NCBI RefSeq assembly: GCF_036826855.1
Contig: NZ_CP104578.1
Span: 6,607,501-6,671,500 of the forward strand
Origin: Streptomyces sp. SJL17-4
GTDB lineage: Bacteria > Actinomycetota > Actinomycetes > Streptomycetales > Streptomycetaceae
Reading direction: 5' to 3'
DNA length: 64,000 bases
Below, in pieces: positions 57,398 through 64,000 of this stretch. Every line of letters starts with the position of its first letter. The stretch's first letter is position 1. Made by a program: the position numbers and the translations under genes. The notes beneath the pieces were generated by a model. It was not told the DNA's origin. It was given only the letters and a program-made list of their open reading frames with translations, and made no database searches.

Positions 57398-58666
57398 TCA
57401 CGCGCCGGTGAACTCGATCGCCGCCAGGTTCTTCTTGCCGCGCCGCAGCACCAGCCAGCGGCCGTGCAGCAGTTCGTCCGCCGACACCTCGGCGTCCTCG
57501 GCGGTGACCTTCACGTTGTTCACGTACGCCCCGCCCTCCTTCACCGTGCGGCGCGCCCCCGACTTGCTCGGGGCGAGGCCGACCTCGGTGAACAGGTCGA
57601 CGACCTGACCCAGCTCGGTCACCCGCGCGTGCGGCAGCTCGGACAGGGCGGCGGCCAGCGTCGCCTCGTCCAGCTCCGCCAGGTCGCCCTGGCCGAACAG
57701 CGCCTTGGAGGCGTTGATGACGGCCGCGCACTGGTCGGCGCCGTGCACCAGAGCGGTCAGCTCCTCGGCCAGCGCACGCTGCGCGGCGCGCGCCTGCGGC
57801 CGCTCGGCGGTCTGCGCCTCCAGCGCCTCCAGCTCCTCGCGGGACTTGAAGGACAGGATCCGCATGTACGTCGAGACGTCCCGGTCGTCCACGTTCAGCC
57901 AGAACTGGTAGAACGCGTACGGCGTGGTCATCTCCGGGTCGAGCCAGACGGCGCCGCTCTCGGTCTTGCCGAACTTGGTGCCGTCCGCCTTGACCATCAG
58001 CGGGGTCGCCAGCGCGTGCGCCTCGGCGCCCGGCTCCAGGCGGTGGATCAGGTCGAGGCCGGCCACCAGGTTGCCCCACTGGTCCGAGCCGCCCTGCTGG
58101 AGGGTGCAGCCGTACCGGCGGTACAGCTCCAGGAAGTCCATGCCCTGGAGCAGCTGGTAGCTGAACTCGGTGTAGCTGATGCCCTGCTCGGACTCCAGGC
58201 GCCGGGCGACGGAGTCCTTGGTCAGCATCTTGTTGACCCGGAAGTGCTTGCCGATGTCCCGCAGGAACTCGATCGCCGACAGGCCGGCGGTCCAGTCCAG
58301 GTTGTTCACCATGACCGCCGCGTTCTCCCCCTCGAAGGAGAGGAACGGCTCGATCTGCGAGCGCAGCCGGTTCACCCAGTTCGCGACCGTCTCGGGGTCG
58401 TTCAGGGTGCGCTCGGCCGTCGGCCGCGGGTCACCGATCTGACCGGTGGCCCCGCCGACCAGCGCCAGCGGCCGGTGCCCGGCCTGCTGGAGCCGGCGGA
58501 CGGTGAGGACCTGGACCAGGTGGCCGACGTGGAGACTGGCCGCGGTCGGGTCGAAACCGCAATAGAAGGTGACGGGACCGTCCGCGAGAGCCTTGCGCAG
58601 TGCGTCCTCATCGGTGGACTGGGCGAAGAGCCCACGCCACTTCAGCTCGTCGACGATGTCGGTCAC
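57398..58666 (-). CDS. tyrS: Tyrosine--tRNA ligase
   Basis: 422-residue class I aminoacyl-tRNA synthetase. HIGH-type motif in [20 protein letters not shown], tyrosine-site residues in [18 protein letters not shown], the KMSKS-type loop in [16 protein letters not shown], and a C-terminal S4-like domain ([20 protein letters not shown]). GTG start with AGGAGA 8 nt upstream. The 75-nt leader is too short for a T-box. Followed by the PmbA-like gene on the same side. Confidence 0.97.
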   Translation of the reverse strand: MTDIVDELKWRGLFAQSTDEDALRKALADGPVTFYCGFDPTAASLHVGHLVQVLTVRRLQQAGHRPLALVGGATGQIGDPRPTAERTLNDPETVANWVNRLRSQIEPFLSFEGENAAVMVNNLDWTAGLSAIEFLRDIGKHFRVNKMLTKDSVARRLESEQGISYTEFSYQLLQGMDFLELYRRYGCTLQQGGSDQWGNLVAGLDLIHRLEPGAEAHALATPLMVKADGTKFGKTESGAVWLDPEMTTPYAFYQFWLNVDDRDVSTYMRILSFKSREELEALEAQTAERPQARAAQRALAEELTALVHGADQCAAVINASKALFGQGDLAELDEATLAAALSELPHARVTELGQVVDLFTEVGLAPSKSGARRTVKEGGAYVNNVKVTAEDAEVSADELLHGRWLVLRRGKKNLAAIEFTGA

Positions 58667-58741
58667 GTCGTCCGTCTCCTTGTGATGCCGGTGATGCCGG
58701 TGGGAAAAACTCGGGGGAACAGCTGTCTCAGTCTAGGTGGG

Positions 58742-60133
58742 TCAGACCCCCTTGCTGACCGAGCTCATGTTGAAGTCGGGGATCCGCAGGGCGGGCATCG
58801 CGGCTCGGGTGAACCAGTCGCTCCACTCGCGCGGCAGCGTCTTCTCCGTCCGGCCCGCCTCGGAGGCCCGCGACAGCAGGTCCACCGGCGACTCGTTGAA
58901 CCGGAAGTTGTTCACCTCGCCGACCACCTCGCCGTTCTCGACGAGGTAGACGCCGTCCCGGGTCAGTCCGGTGAGCAGCAGCGTCGCCGGGTCGACCTCG
59001 CGGATGTACCAGAGGCAGGTGAGGAGCAGACCGCGCTCCGTCGAGGCGACCATCTCCTCCAGGGAGCGCTCGCCCCCGCCGTCCAGGATGAGGTTCTCCG
59101 CTCCGGGAGCCATCGGCAGGCGAGTGAGTTCCGCCGTGTGCCGGGTGGTGATCAGACGCTCCAGCTTCCCGTCGCGCACCCAGTCCGTCGGTGCGACCGG
59201 CAGACCGTTGTCGAAGACGGAGGAGTCGTCGCCCGAGGAGTGGGCGATGACGAACGGCGCGGACTCCAGGCCCGGTTCGTTCGGGTCGCTGCGCAGGGTC
59301 AGCGGCAGCGGGGACAGGGTCTCGCCGAGCCGGGTGCCGCCACCGGGCTTGGAGAAGACCGTACGGCCCTCGACCGCGTCCCGGGCCGTGGAGGACCACA
59401 GCTGGTAGATCAGCAGGTCGGCCACGGCCGTCGGCGGCAGCAGCGTCTCGTACCGCCCGGCGGGCAGCTCGATGCGGCGCTCCGCCCAGCCGAGGCGGGT
59501 CGCCAGCTCGGCGTCGAGCGCGGCCGGGTCGACGTCCTTGAAGTCCCGCGTCGAGCGGCCGGCCCAGGCGGACCGCGAGCGGTCGGGGGACTTGGCGTTC
59601 AGCTCCAGGGTGCCCTTGGGCTGGTCGTGGCGCAGCCGCAGGCCCGTCGACGTCCCCAGATAGGTGGAGGTCAGCTCGTGGTTGGCGAAGCCGTAGAGCT
59701 CACGGCCGCCGACCCGGGCGCGGGCGAAGGCCTCGCCGAGCGCCGGCGCGAAGTCGGCGAACACGGCGGAGGACGTCTCCGCGGGCGCGTCGGTGAAGTC
59801 CGGCGACGAGGGCACGCCCGTCACCAGCGGCTGGGCGTCCTCGGCGGGCCCGGCGGCACGCGCGGCGGCCTCTGCGGCCCGCACCAGCGGCTCCAGGTCG
59901 TCGACGGTCACGGCGGACCGGGAGACGACACCGGAGGCGGTGCCCTGCGCGCCGTCGACGGTCGCGATGACGGTGAGCGTACGGCCGCGGGTGACACCGT
60001 TGGTGGTGAGCGCGTTGCCCGCCCAGCGCAGATTCGCCGAGGACTCCTCGTCGGCGATGACGACACACCCGTCGGCACGGGACAGCTCCAGGGCCCGCTC
60101 GACGATCTCGTACGGCTTGCTGACGCGGCTCAT
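58742..60133 (-). CDS. TldE/PmbA-family metalloprotease subunit
   Basis: 463-residue PmbA/TldE homologue. In characterised systems TldE pairs with TldD to form a barrel protease; TldE lacks the metal site and none is seen here. Family landmarks: WAGNALTTNGVTRGRTLTVI, ELPAGRYETLLPPTAVADLL, DGKLERLITTRHTAELTR and LLLTGLTRDGVYLVENGEVV. Its start overlaps the end of tldD by 4 bp, fitting stoichiometric subunits. Confidence 0.92.
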   Translation of the reverse strand: MSRVSKPYEIVERALELSRADGCVVIADEESSANLRWAGNALTTNGVTRGRTLTVIATVDGAQGTASGVVSRSAVTVDDLEPLVRAAEAAARAAGPAEDAQPLVTGVPSSPDFTDAPAETSSAVFADFAPALGEAFARARVGGRELYGFANHELTSTYLGTSTGLRLRHDQPKGTLELNAKSPDRSRSAWAGRSTRDFKDVDPAALDAELATRLGWAERRIELPAGRYETLLPPTAVADLLIYQLWSSTARDAVEGRTVFSKPGGGTRLGETLSPLPLTLRSDPNEPGLESAPFVIAHSSGDDSSVFDNGLPVAPTDWVRDGKLERLITTRHTAELTRLPMAPGAENLILDGGGERSLEEMVASTERGLLLTCLWYIREVDPATLLLTGLTRDGVYLVENGEVVGEVNNFRFNESPVDLLSRASEAGRTEKTLPREWSDWFTRAAMPALRIPDFNMSSVSKGV

Positions 60134-61653
60134 CGCCCGGCCTCCTGCGTCGTGTTAAGGATGTTGACGCCCCGGAAGAGGGCGGAGGGGCAGCCGTGGG
60201 AGACCGCGGCGACCTGGCCCGGCTGCGCCTTGCCGCAGTTGAAGGCGCCGCCGAGGACGTACGTCTGCGGGCCGCCGACCTGCTCCATCGATCCCCAGAA
60301 GTCGGTGGTCGTCGCCTGGTAGGCCACGTCCCGCAGCTGACCGGCGAGCCGGCCGTTCTCGATGCGGAAGAAGCGCTGCCCGGTGAACTGGAAGTTGTAG
60401 CGCTGCATGTCGATCGACCAGGACCGGTCACCGACCACGTAGATGCCGCGCTCCACACCCCCGATCAGGTCCTCGGTCGACAGACCGCCCGGGTCCGGCT
60501 GGAGCGAGACGTTCGCCATCCGCTGCACCGGCACGTGCGCGGGGGAGTCGGCGAAGGCGCAGCCGTTCGACCGGCCGAGGCCGGTGAGCTTCGCGATCCG
60601 CCGGTCCAGCTGGTAGCCGACGAGCGTGCCGTCCTTCACCAGGTCCCAGCTCTGCGCCTCGACGCCCTCGTCGTCGAACCCGACCGTCGCGAGACCGTGC
60701 TCGGCGGTCCGGTCACCCGTCACGTTCATGATCGAGGAGCCGTACGCCAGCTTGCCCAGCTGGTCGAAGGTCGCGAAGGACGTGCCCGCGTACGCCGCCT
60801 CGTAGCCGAGGGCCCGGTCCAGCTCGGTGGCGTGCCCGATCGACTCGTGGATCGTCAGCCAGAGGTTCGACGGGTCGACGACCAGGTCGTACCGGCCCGC
60901 CTCGACGCTCGGCGCCCGCATCTTCTCGGCGAGCAGCGCCGGAATCTCGTCCAGCTCCTTGTCCCAGTCCCAGCCGGTGCCCGTCAGGTACTCCCAGCCC
61001 CGCCCGACCGGCGGCGCGATCGTCCGCATCGAGTCGAACTCGCCGGTCGTCTCGTCGACGGCGACCGCCGTGAGCTGCGGGTGCAGCCGGACACGCTGCT
61101 GGGTGGTCACGGTGCCGGCGGTGTCCGCGTAGAACTTGTTCTCGTGGACGGTGAGCAGCGAGGCGTCCACATGCGCCACGCCCTCCGCCCGAAGCAGCCG
61201 GGAACTCCAGTCGGCGAGCAGCGCGCTCTTCTCCTCGCCGGGGATGGAGAAGGGGTCGATCTCGTACGAGGAGACCCAGGTGCGCTCCTCGTGCACCGGC
61301 TCCGCCGCGAGCTCCACCCTCTCGTCGGAGCCCGCCGCCGCGATCACCTTGGCCGACAGCTTCGCCATGGCGACCGCCTGCGAGGCGACCTTCGCGGCCC
61401 CGTCCATGGTCAGGTCGACCCCGGACGCGAAGCCCCAGGCCCCGCCGTGCACCACCCGCACCGCGTAGCCGAGGTCCGTGGTGTCCGAGGAACCGGACGG
61501 TTTGGCGTCGCGCTGCCGCCAGGAGGCGCTGCGCACCCGCTCCAGGCGGAAGTCCGCGTGCTCGGCACCGAGCGCGCGCGCTCGGGCGAGCGCCGCGTCG
61601 GCGAGCGCCCGCAGGGGCAGCGCGACGAACGAAGGGTCGATCTGGTGGACCAC
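60130..61653 (-). CDS. tldD: TldD-family zinc metalloprotease subunit
   Basis: 507-residue TldD protein with the zinc motif H269-E270-x-x-G-H274 (NLWLTIHESIGHATELDRAL) and a C-terminal Cys that often serves as further ligand (GGAFNCGKAQPG; AAVSHGCPSALFRGVNILNT). With PmbA it degrades or trims peptides, as in microcin or RiPP maturation in other bacteria; the substrate here is unknown. The GTG start (VVHQIDPSFVALPLR) is the usual N-terminus; a longer frame upstream is not family-like. Confidence 0.93.
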   Translation of the reverse strand: MVHQIDPSFVALPLRALADAALARARALGAEHADFRLERVRSASWRQRDAKPSGSSDTTDLGYAVRVVHGGAWGFASGVDLTMDGAAKVASQAVAMAKLSAKVIAAAGSDERVELAAEPVHEERTWVSSYEIDPFSIPGEEKSALLADWSSRLLRAEGVAHVDASLLTVHENKFYADTAGTVTTQQRVRLHPQLTAVAVDETTGEFDSMRTIAPPVGRGWEYLTGTGWDWDKELDEIPALLAEKMRAPSVEAGRYDLVVDPSNLWLTIHESIGHATELDRALGYEAAYAGTSFATFDQLGKLAYGSSIMNVTGDRTAEHGLATVGFDDEGVEAQSWDLVKDGTLVGYQLDRRIAKLTGLGRSNGCAFADSPAHVPVQRMANVSLQPDPGGLSTEDLIGGVERGIYVVGDRSWSIDMQRYNFQFTGQRFFRIENGRLAGQLRDVAYQATTTDFWGSMEQVGGPQTYVLGGAFNCGKAQPGQVAAVSHGCPSALFRGVNILNTTQEAGR

Positions 61654-61681
61654 GAGCGGCCTCGCTCTCGGTGATCGGAAG

Positions 61682-61714
61682 GCTGTGGTGGAGCTGTGGT
61701 GGAGCTGTCGTTGA
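61682..61714. repeat. 11-bp tandem repeat (x3) upstream of tldD
   Basis: GCTGTGGTGGA twice, then GCTGTCGTTGA, directly adjacent, in the 242-bp gap between tldD and fabG, where both genes should have their promoters. Confidence 0.7.
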
Positions 61715-61895
61715 TCTGCCCCGGAAGTCAATCACGGGACGGCCCGCGGAGTCGGCGCATTACCGACGTCGGGTGGCCTGAGCTGTAGGGACCCGACAGT
61801 GACACCCGGGAGCCACTGTGGGAGGTCGATTCCTCATGTCGGGGGCGATACCGATAGGTTTTCGGCTACCAGACCGCTATCGAAAGGGTGATCCG

Positions 61896-62615
61896 TTGAG
61901 CCGCTCGGTTCTCGTCACCGGAGGAAACCGGGGCATCGGCCTCGCCATCGCCCGCGCGTTCGCCGAGTCCGGCGACAAGGTCGCGATCACGTACCGCTCC
62001 GGCGAGCCGCCGGCGGCCCTCACCGAGCTCGGCTGCCTGGCCGTCAAGTGCGACATCACCGACGGTGAGCAGGTGGAGCAGGCGTACAAGGAGATCGAGG
62101 AGAAGCACGGTCCGGTGGAGGTCCTCGTGGCCAACGCCGGCGTGACGAAGGACCAGCTCCTCATGCGCATGTCCGAGGAGGACTTCACCTCGGTCGTCGA
62201 CACCAACCTCACCGGCACCTTCCGGGTCGTCAAGCGTTCCAACCGCGGAATGCTGCGCGCCAAGAAGGGCCGCGTCGTCCTGATCTCCTCGGTGGTCGGT
62301 CTGCTGGGCTCCGCCGGCCAGGCCAACTACGCCGCCTCCAAGGCCGGCCTGGTGGGCTTCGCCCGTTCCCTCGCGCGTGAGCTGGGCTCCCGCAACATCA
62401 CCTTCAACGTCGTCGCGCCCGGCTTCGTCGACACCGCGATGACCGCGGTGCTCACCGACGAGCAGCGCGCGGGCATCGTGTCCCAGGTGCCGCTGGGCCG
62501 CTACGCCCAGCCGGAGGAGATCGCCGCCGCGGTGAAGTTCCTCGCCTCCGACGACGCCTCGTACATCACTGGAGCCGTCATCCCGGTTGACGGCGGATTG
62601 GGCATGGGTCACTGA
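61896..62615 (+). CDS. fabG: 3-oxoacyl-[ACP] reductase FabG
   Basis: 239-residue SDR of type II fatty acid synthesis, reducing beta-ketoacyl-ACP with NADPH. TGGNRGIG cofactor motif (LVTGGNRGIGLAIARAF), LVANAGVTKD, VLISSVVGLLGSAGQ, and catalytic Tyr/Lys in NYAASKAGLVGFARS. TTG start with AAAGGGTG 6-8 nt upstream; a 6-bp inverted repeat CGATAG / CTATCG lies in the leader just before. 2 bp separate it from fabI, the classical mycobacterial/Streptomyces fabG-inhA arrangement. Confidence 0.95.
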   Translation: MSRSVLVTGGNRGIGLAIARAFAESGDKVAITYRSGEPPAALTELGCLAVKCDITDGEQVEQAYKEIEEKHGPVEVLVANAGVTKDQLLMRMSEEDFTSVVDTNLTGTFRVVKRSNRGMLRAKKGRVVLISSVVGLLGSAGQANYAASKAGLVGFARSLARELGSRNITFNVVAPGFVDTAMTAVLTDEQRAGIVSQVPLGRYAQPEEIAAAVKFLASDDASYITGAVIPVDGGLGMGH

Positions 62616-62617
62616 CC

Positions 62618-63394
62618 ATGAGCGGAATTCTCGAGGGCAAGCGCATCCTCATCACCGGTGTGCTGATGGAGTCCTCCATCGCCTTCCACACCGCGAAGCT
62701 GGCCCAGGAGCAGGGCGCGGAGATCATCCTCACCGCCTGGCCCCGGCCGACGCTGACCGAGCGCATCGCCAAGAAGCTGCCCCACCCCGACAAGGTCAAG
62801 GTGCTGGAGCTCGACGTCTCCAACGACGAGCACCTCGCCCGCCTGGAGGGCCAGGTCCGTGAGCACCTGGGCGACCGCCTCGACGGCATCGTGCACTCCA
62901 TCGGCTTCGCGCCGCAGGACGCGCTCGGCGGCAACTTCCTGAACACCCCGTTCGAGTCCGTGGCCACCGCCATGCACGTCTCCGCCTTCTCCCTGAAGTC
63001 GCTGACGATGGCACTGCTGCCGCTGATGAGCGAGGGCGGCTCGGTCGTCGGCCTCACCTTCGACGCGAAGTTCGCCTGGCCGCAGTACGACTGGATGGGC
63101 CCGGCCAAGGCCGCCCTGGAGGCCACCAGCCGCTACATGGCGCGTGACCTGGGCAAGCAGAACATCCGCTGCAACCTGATCTCGGCGGGCCCGATCGGTT
63201 CGATGGCCGCGAAGTCGATCCCCGGCTTCGGCGAGCTGGCGTCCGTGTGGGACAGCCGCGCCCCGCTGGAGTGGGAGCTCTCGGACCCGGAGCCGGCCGG
63301 CCGCGGCATCGTCGCGCTGCTCTCGGACTGGTTCCCGAAGACCACCGGCGAGATCATCCACGTGGACGGCGGCCTGCACGCCATCGGCGCGTAA
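62618..63394 (+). CDS. fabI: Enoyl-[ACP] reductase (FabI/InhA)
   Basis: 258-residue NADH-dependent enoyl-ACP reductase finishing each FASII elongation cycle. Dinucleotide motif LITGVLMESSIAFHTAKLA (modified GxxxxxSxA), VHSIGFAPQDALGGNFL, and catalytic Y157-x-x-M160-x3-K164 (YDWMGPAKAALEATSRY). GPIGSMAAKSIPGFGEL follows, as in InhA. Homologues are the target of isoniazid-NAD adducts and triclosan. Confidence 0.96.
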   Translation: MSGILEGKRILITGVLMESSIAFHTAKLAQEQGAEIILTAWPRPTLTERIAKKLPHPDKVKVLELDVSNDEHLARLEGQVREHLGDRLDGIVHSIGFAPQDALGGNFLNTPFESVATAMHVSAFSLKSLTMALLPLMSEGGSVVGLTFDAKFAWPQYDWMGPAKAALEATSRYMARDLGKQNIRCNLISAGPIGSMAAKSIPGFGELASVWDSRAPLEWELSDPEPAGRGIVALLSDWFPKTTGEIIHVDGGLHAIGA

Positions 63395-63414
63395 CCGCTT
63401 CTCGTCAGAGCGTC

Positions 63415-63455
63415 AGGGCCGTGTGCCCGCCCGGAGCGGGCGGACACACGGCCCT
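63415..63455 (+). terminator. Hairpin after fabI
   Basis: AGGGCCGTGTG-C-CCGCCCG / CGGGCGG-A-CACACGGCCCT: 18 bp with one C-A mismatch and a GAG loop, 20 nt past the stop. Confidence 0.83.
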
Positions 63456-63556
63456 CGCCGTTCCGCAACTCCTGCCCGACTCGAAAAGTCGAGCGAACCA
63501 CCCCAGACTGGGGCAGAGCGTGATGCTTCTGCTGCTGACGGGGAGGAGGTACGGGC

Positions 63557-63967
63557 ATGCGCGCGATACGTCACGGGTTCGGCGCGTTCGCCTCCGTCGC
63601 CGTACTGCTCACCGGGGTCGCCGTCGCCGCCGAGGTACGGGCCGCACCCGCCCCGGCCGAGGAAGTCCCCGTCACCGTCCCGGCGGCCGAGGAGCCGGAG
63701 AACTTCGGCGCCTCCTGCCGCACCGTCGTCCAGGGCTCGACCGTTACCGCCCACTGCCACAACCCGTACCCCCGCACCGACCGGGTCCGGCTCCACGTCG
63801 AGTGCGAGCGCTGGTGGGACATCGACTCCGACAGCGCCCCCGTGGAGGTCGGACCCGCCGACTACGGCAAGATCACCAGCCGTTGCTGGAAGGAGGTCCG
63901 GTCCGCCTGGATCACTCACCAGCCGGCCGACCAGGCTCCCGATCCGGCTCCGGTACGGGGCTCCTGA
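63557..63967 (+). CDS. Small secreted protein of unknown function
   Basis: 136 residues with a signal peptide (HGFGAFASVAVLLTGVAVAA, cleavage near AEVRAA-PAP), a Pro/Glu-rich segment and a beta-rich domain with four Cys likely to form two disulfides (FGASCRTVVQ, AHCHNPYP, HVECERWWD, TSRCWKEV). No family recognised. GGGGAGGAGG lies upstream of the ATG. The gene lies between a strong terminator and the window end. Confidence 0.82.
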   Translation: MRAIRHGFGAFASVAVLLTGVAVAAEVRAAPAPAEEVPVTVPAAEEPENFGASCRTVVQGSTVTAHCHNPYPRTDRVRLHVECERWWDIDSDSAPVEVGPADYGKITSRCWKEVRSAWITHQPADQAPDPAPVRGS

Positions 63968-64000
63968 GGCACATGTAGGGATAGCCGGCCGCTTCCGTAC

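Noticed and set aside
58667..58741. T-box riboswitch upstream of tyrS
   Set aside because: The leader is only ~75 nt, without T-box or specifier-loop sequence; only a small GATGCCGGT duplication is seen.
1..64000. Genomic island or mobile element
   Set aside because: No integrase, transposase, att-like direct repeats, tRNA or base-composition break; gene content is typical core Streptomyces.

Overview
The window is high-GC actinobacterial chromosome, almost certainly Streptomyces. The supporting signs are very GC-rich third codon positions, frequent GTG/TTG starts, 1-4 bp gene overlaps, a LAETG sortase signal, a Gbn-type small DNA-binding protein, a PhoP-type PHO box, a DtxR/DmdR-type iron box and a cobalamin riboswitch. 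Gene order from the cob genes through pitH2, gbn, moaA, tyrS and fabG-fabI resembles, from memory, the SCO1814-SCO1860 part of the S. coelicolor core chromosome, read in reverse. I see no transposase, integrase, prophage, tRNA, rRNA or CRISPR array.

Layout. 1-9.3 kb: an oxidoreductase divergent from an AraC regulator, a drug-exporter-like MFS gene divergent from a GlxA-type AraC regulator, a GNAT, a FrnE-like DsbA protein, two fold-type I aminotransferases and an amidohydrolase. 9.3-12.9 kb: an iron-box-centred divergent module with a siderophore-type acyltransferase and a cytosolic penicillin-acylase-family enzyme on one side and a siderophore-interacting reductase on the other. 13.3-16.7 kb: a LAETG-anchored surface protein, a CobC aminotransferase with an in-frame CobE-like N-terminal region, and a ZIP metal transporter. 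16.7-23.6 kb: a leftward cobalamin operon (cobD-cobQ-chelatase-cobO-cobB) behind a B12 riboswitch. It lacks CobN and the ring methyltransferases.

23.7-32.1 kb: the phosphate transporter pitH2 with a small membrane partner and a PHO box, a hydrolase, a large hypothetical protein, a VOC protein, a zinc metallopeptidase, an ABC-F ATPase with a possible 7-codon leader peptide, and gbn. 32.2-36.3 kb: an enoyl-CoA hydratase and an envelope-stress cluster (Asp23-like proteins, DUF6286, AmaP). 36.3-41.8 kb: an SDR, a GH15 trehalase-like enzyme, SURF1, a zinc-ribbon protein, and a DEDDh-BRCT exonuclease overlapping a TetR gene.

41.9-46.2 kb: a four-gene catabolic-looking operon (acetoacetate-decarboxylase family, SDR, two ACMSD-like amidohydrolases) facing the TetR gene across a perfect 15-bp palindrome. 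46.2-51 kb: a VIT1/CCC1 transporter, a sterol-desaturase-like protein, a lysoplasmalogenase-like protein, a zinc alcohol dehydrogenase and a CoA-transferase. 51-64 kb: a secreted subtilisin, a DUF485/acetate symporter pair, moaA, small conserved proteins, tyrS, the TldD/PmbA pair, the FASII genes fabG-fabI and a small secreted protein. Most convergent gene pairs are separated by long GC-rich hairpins without U-tracts.
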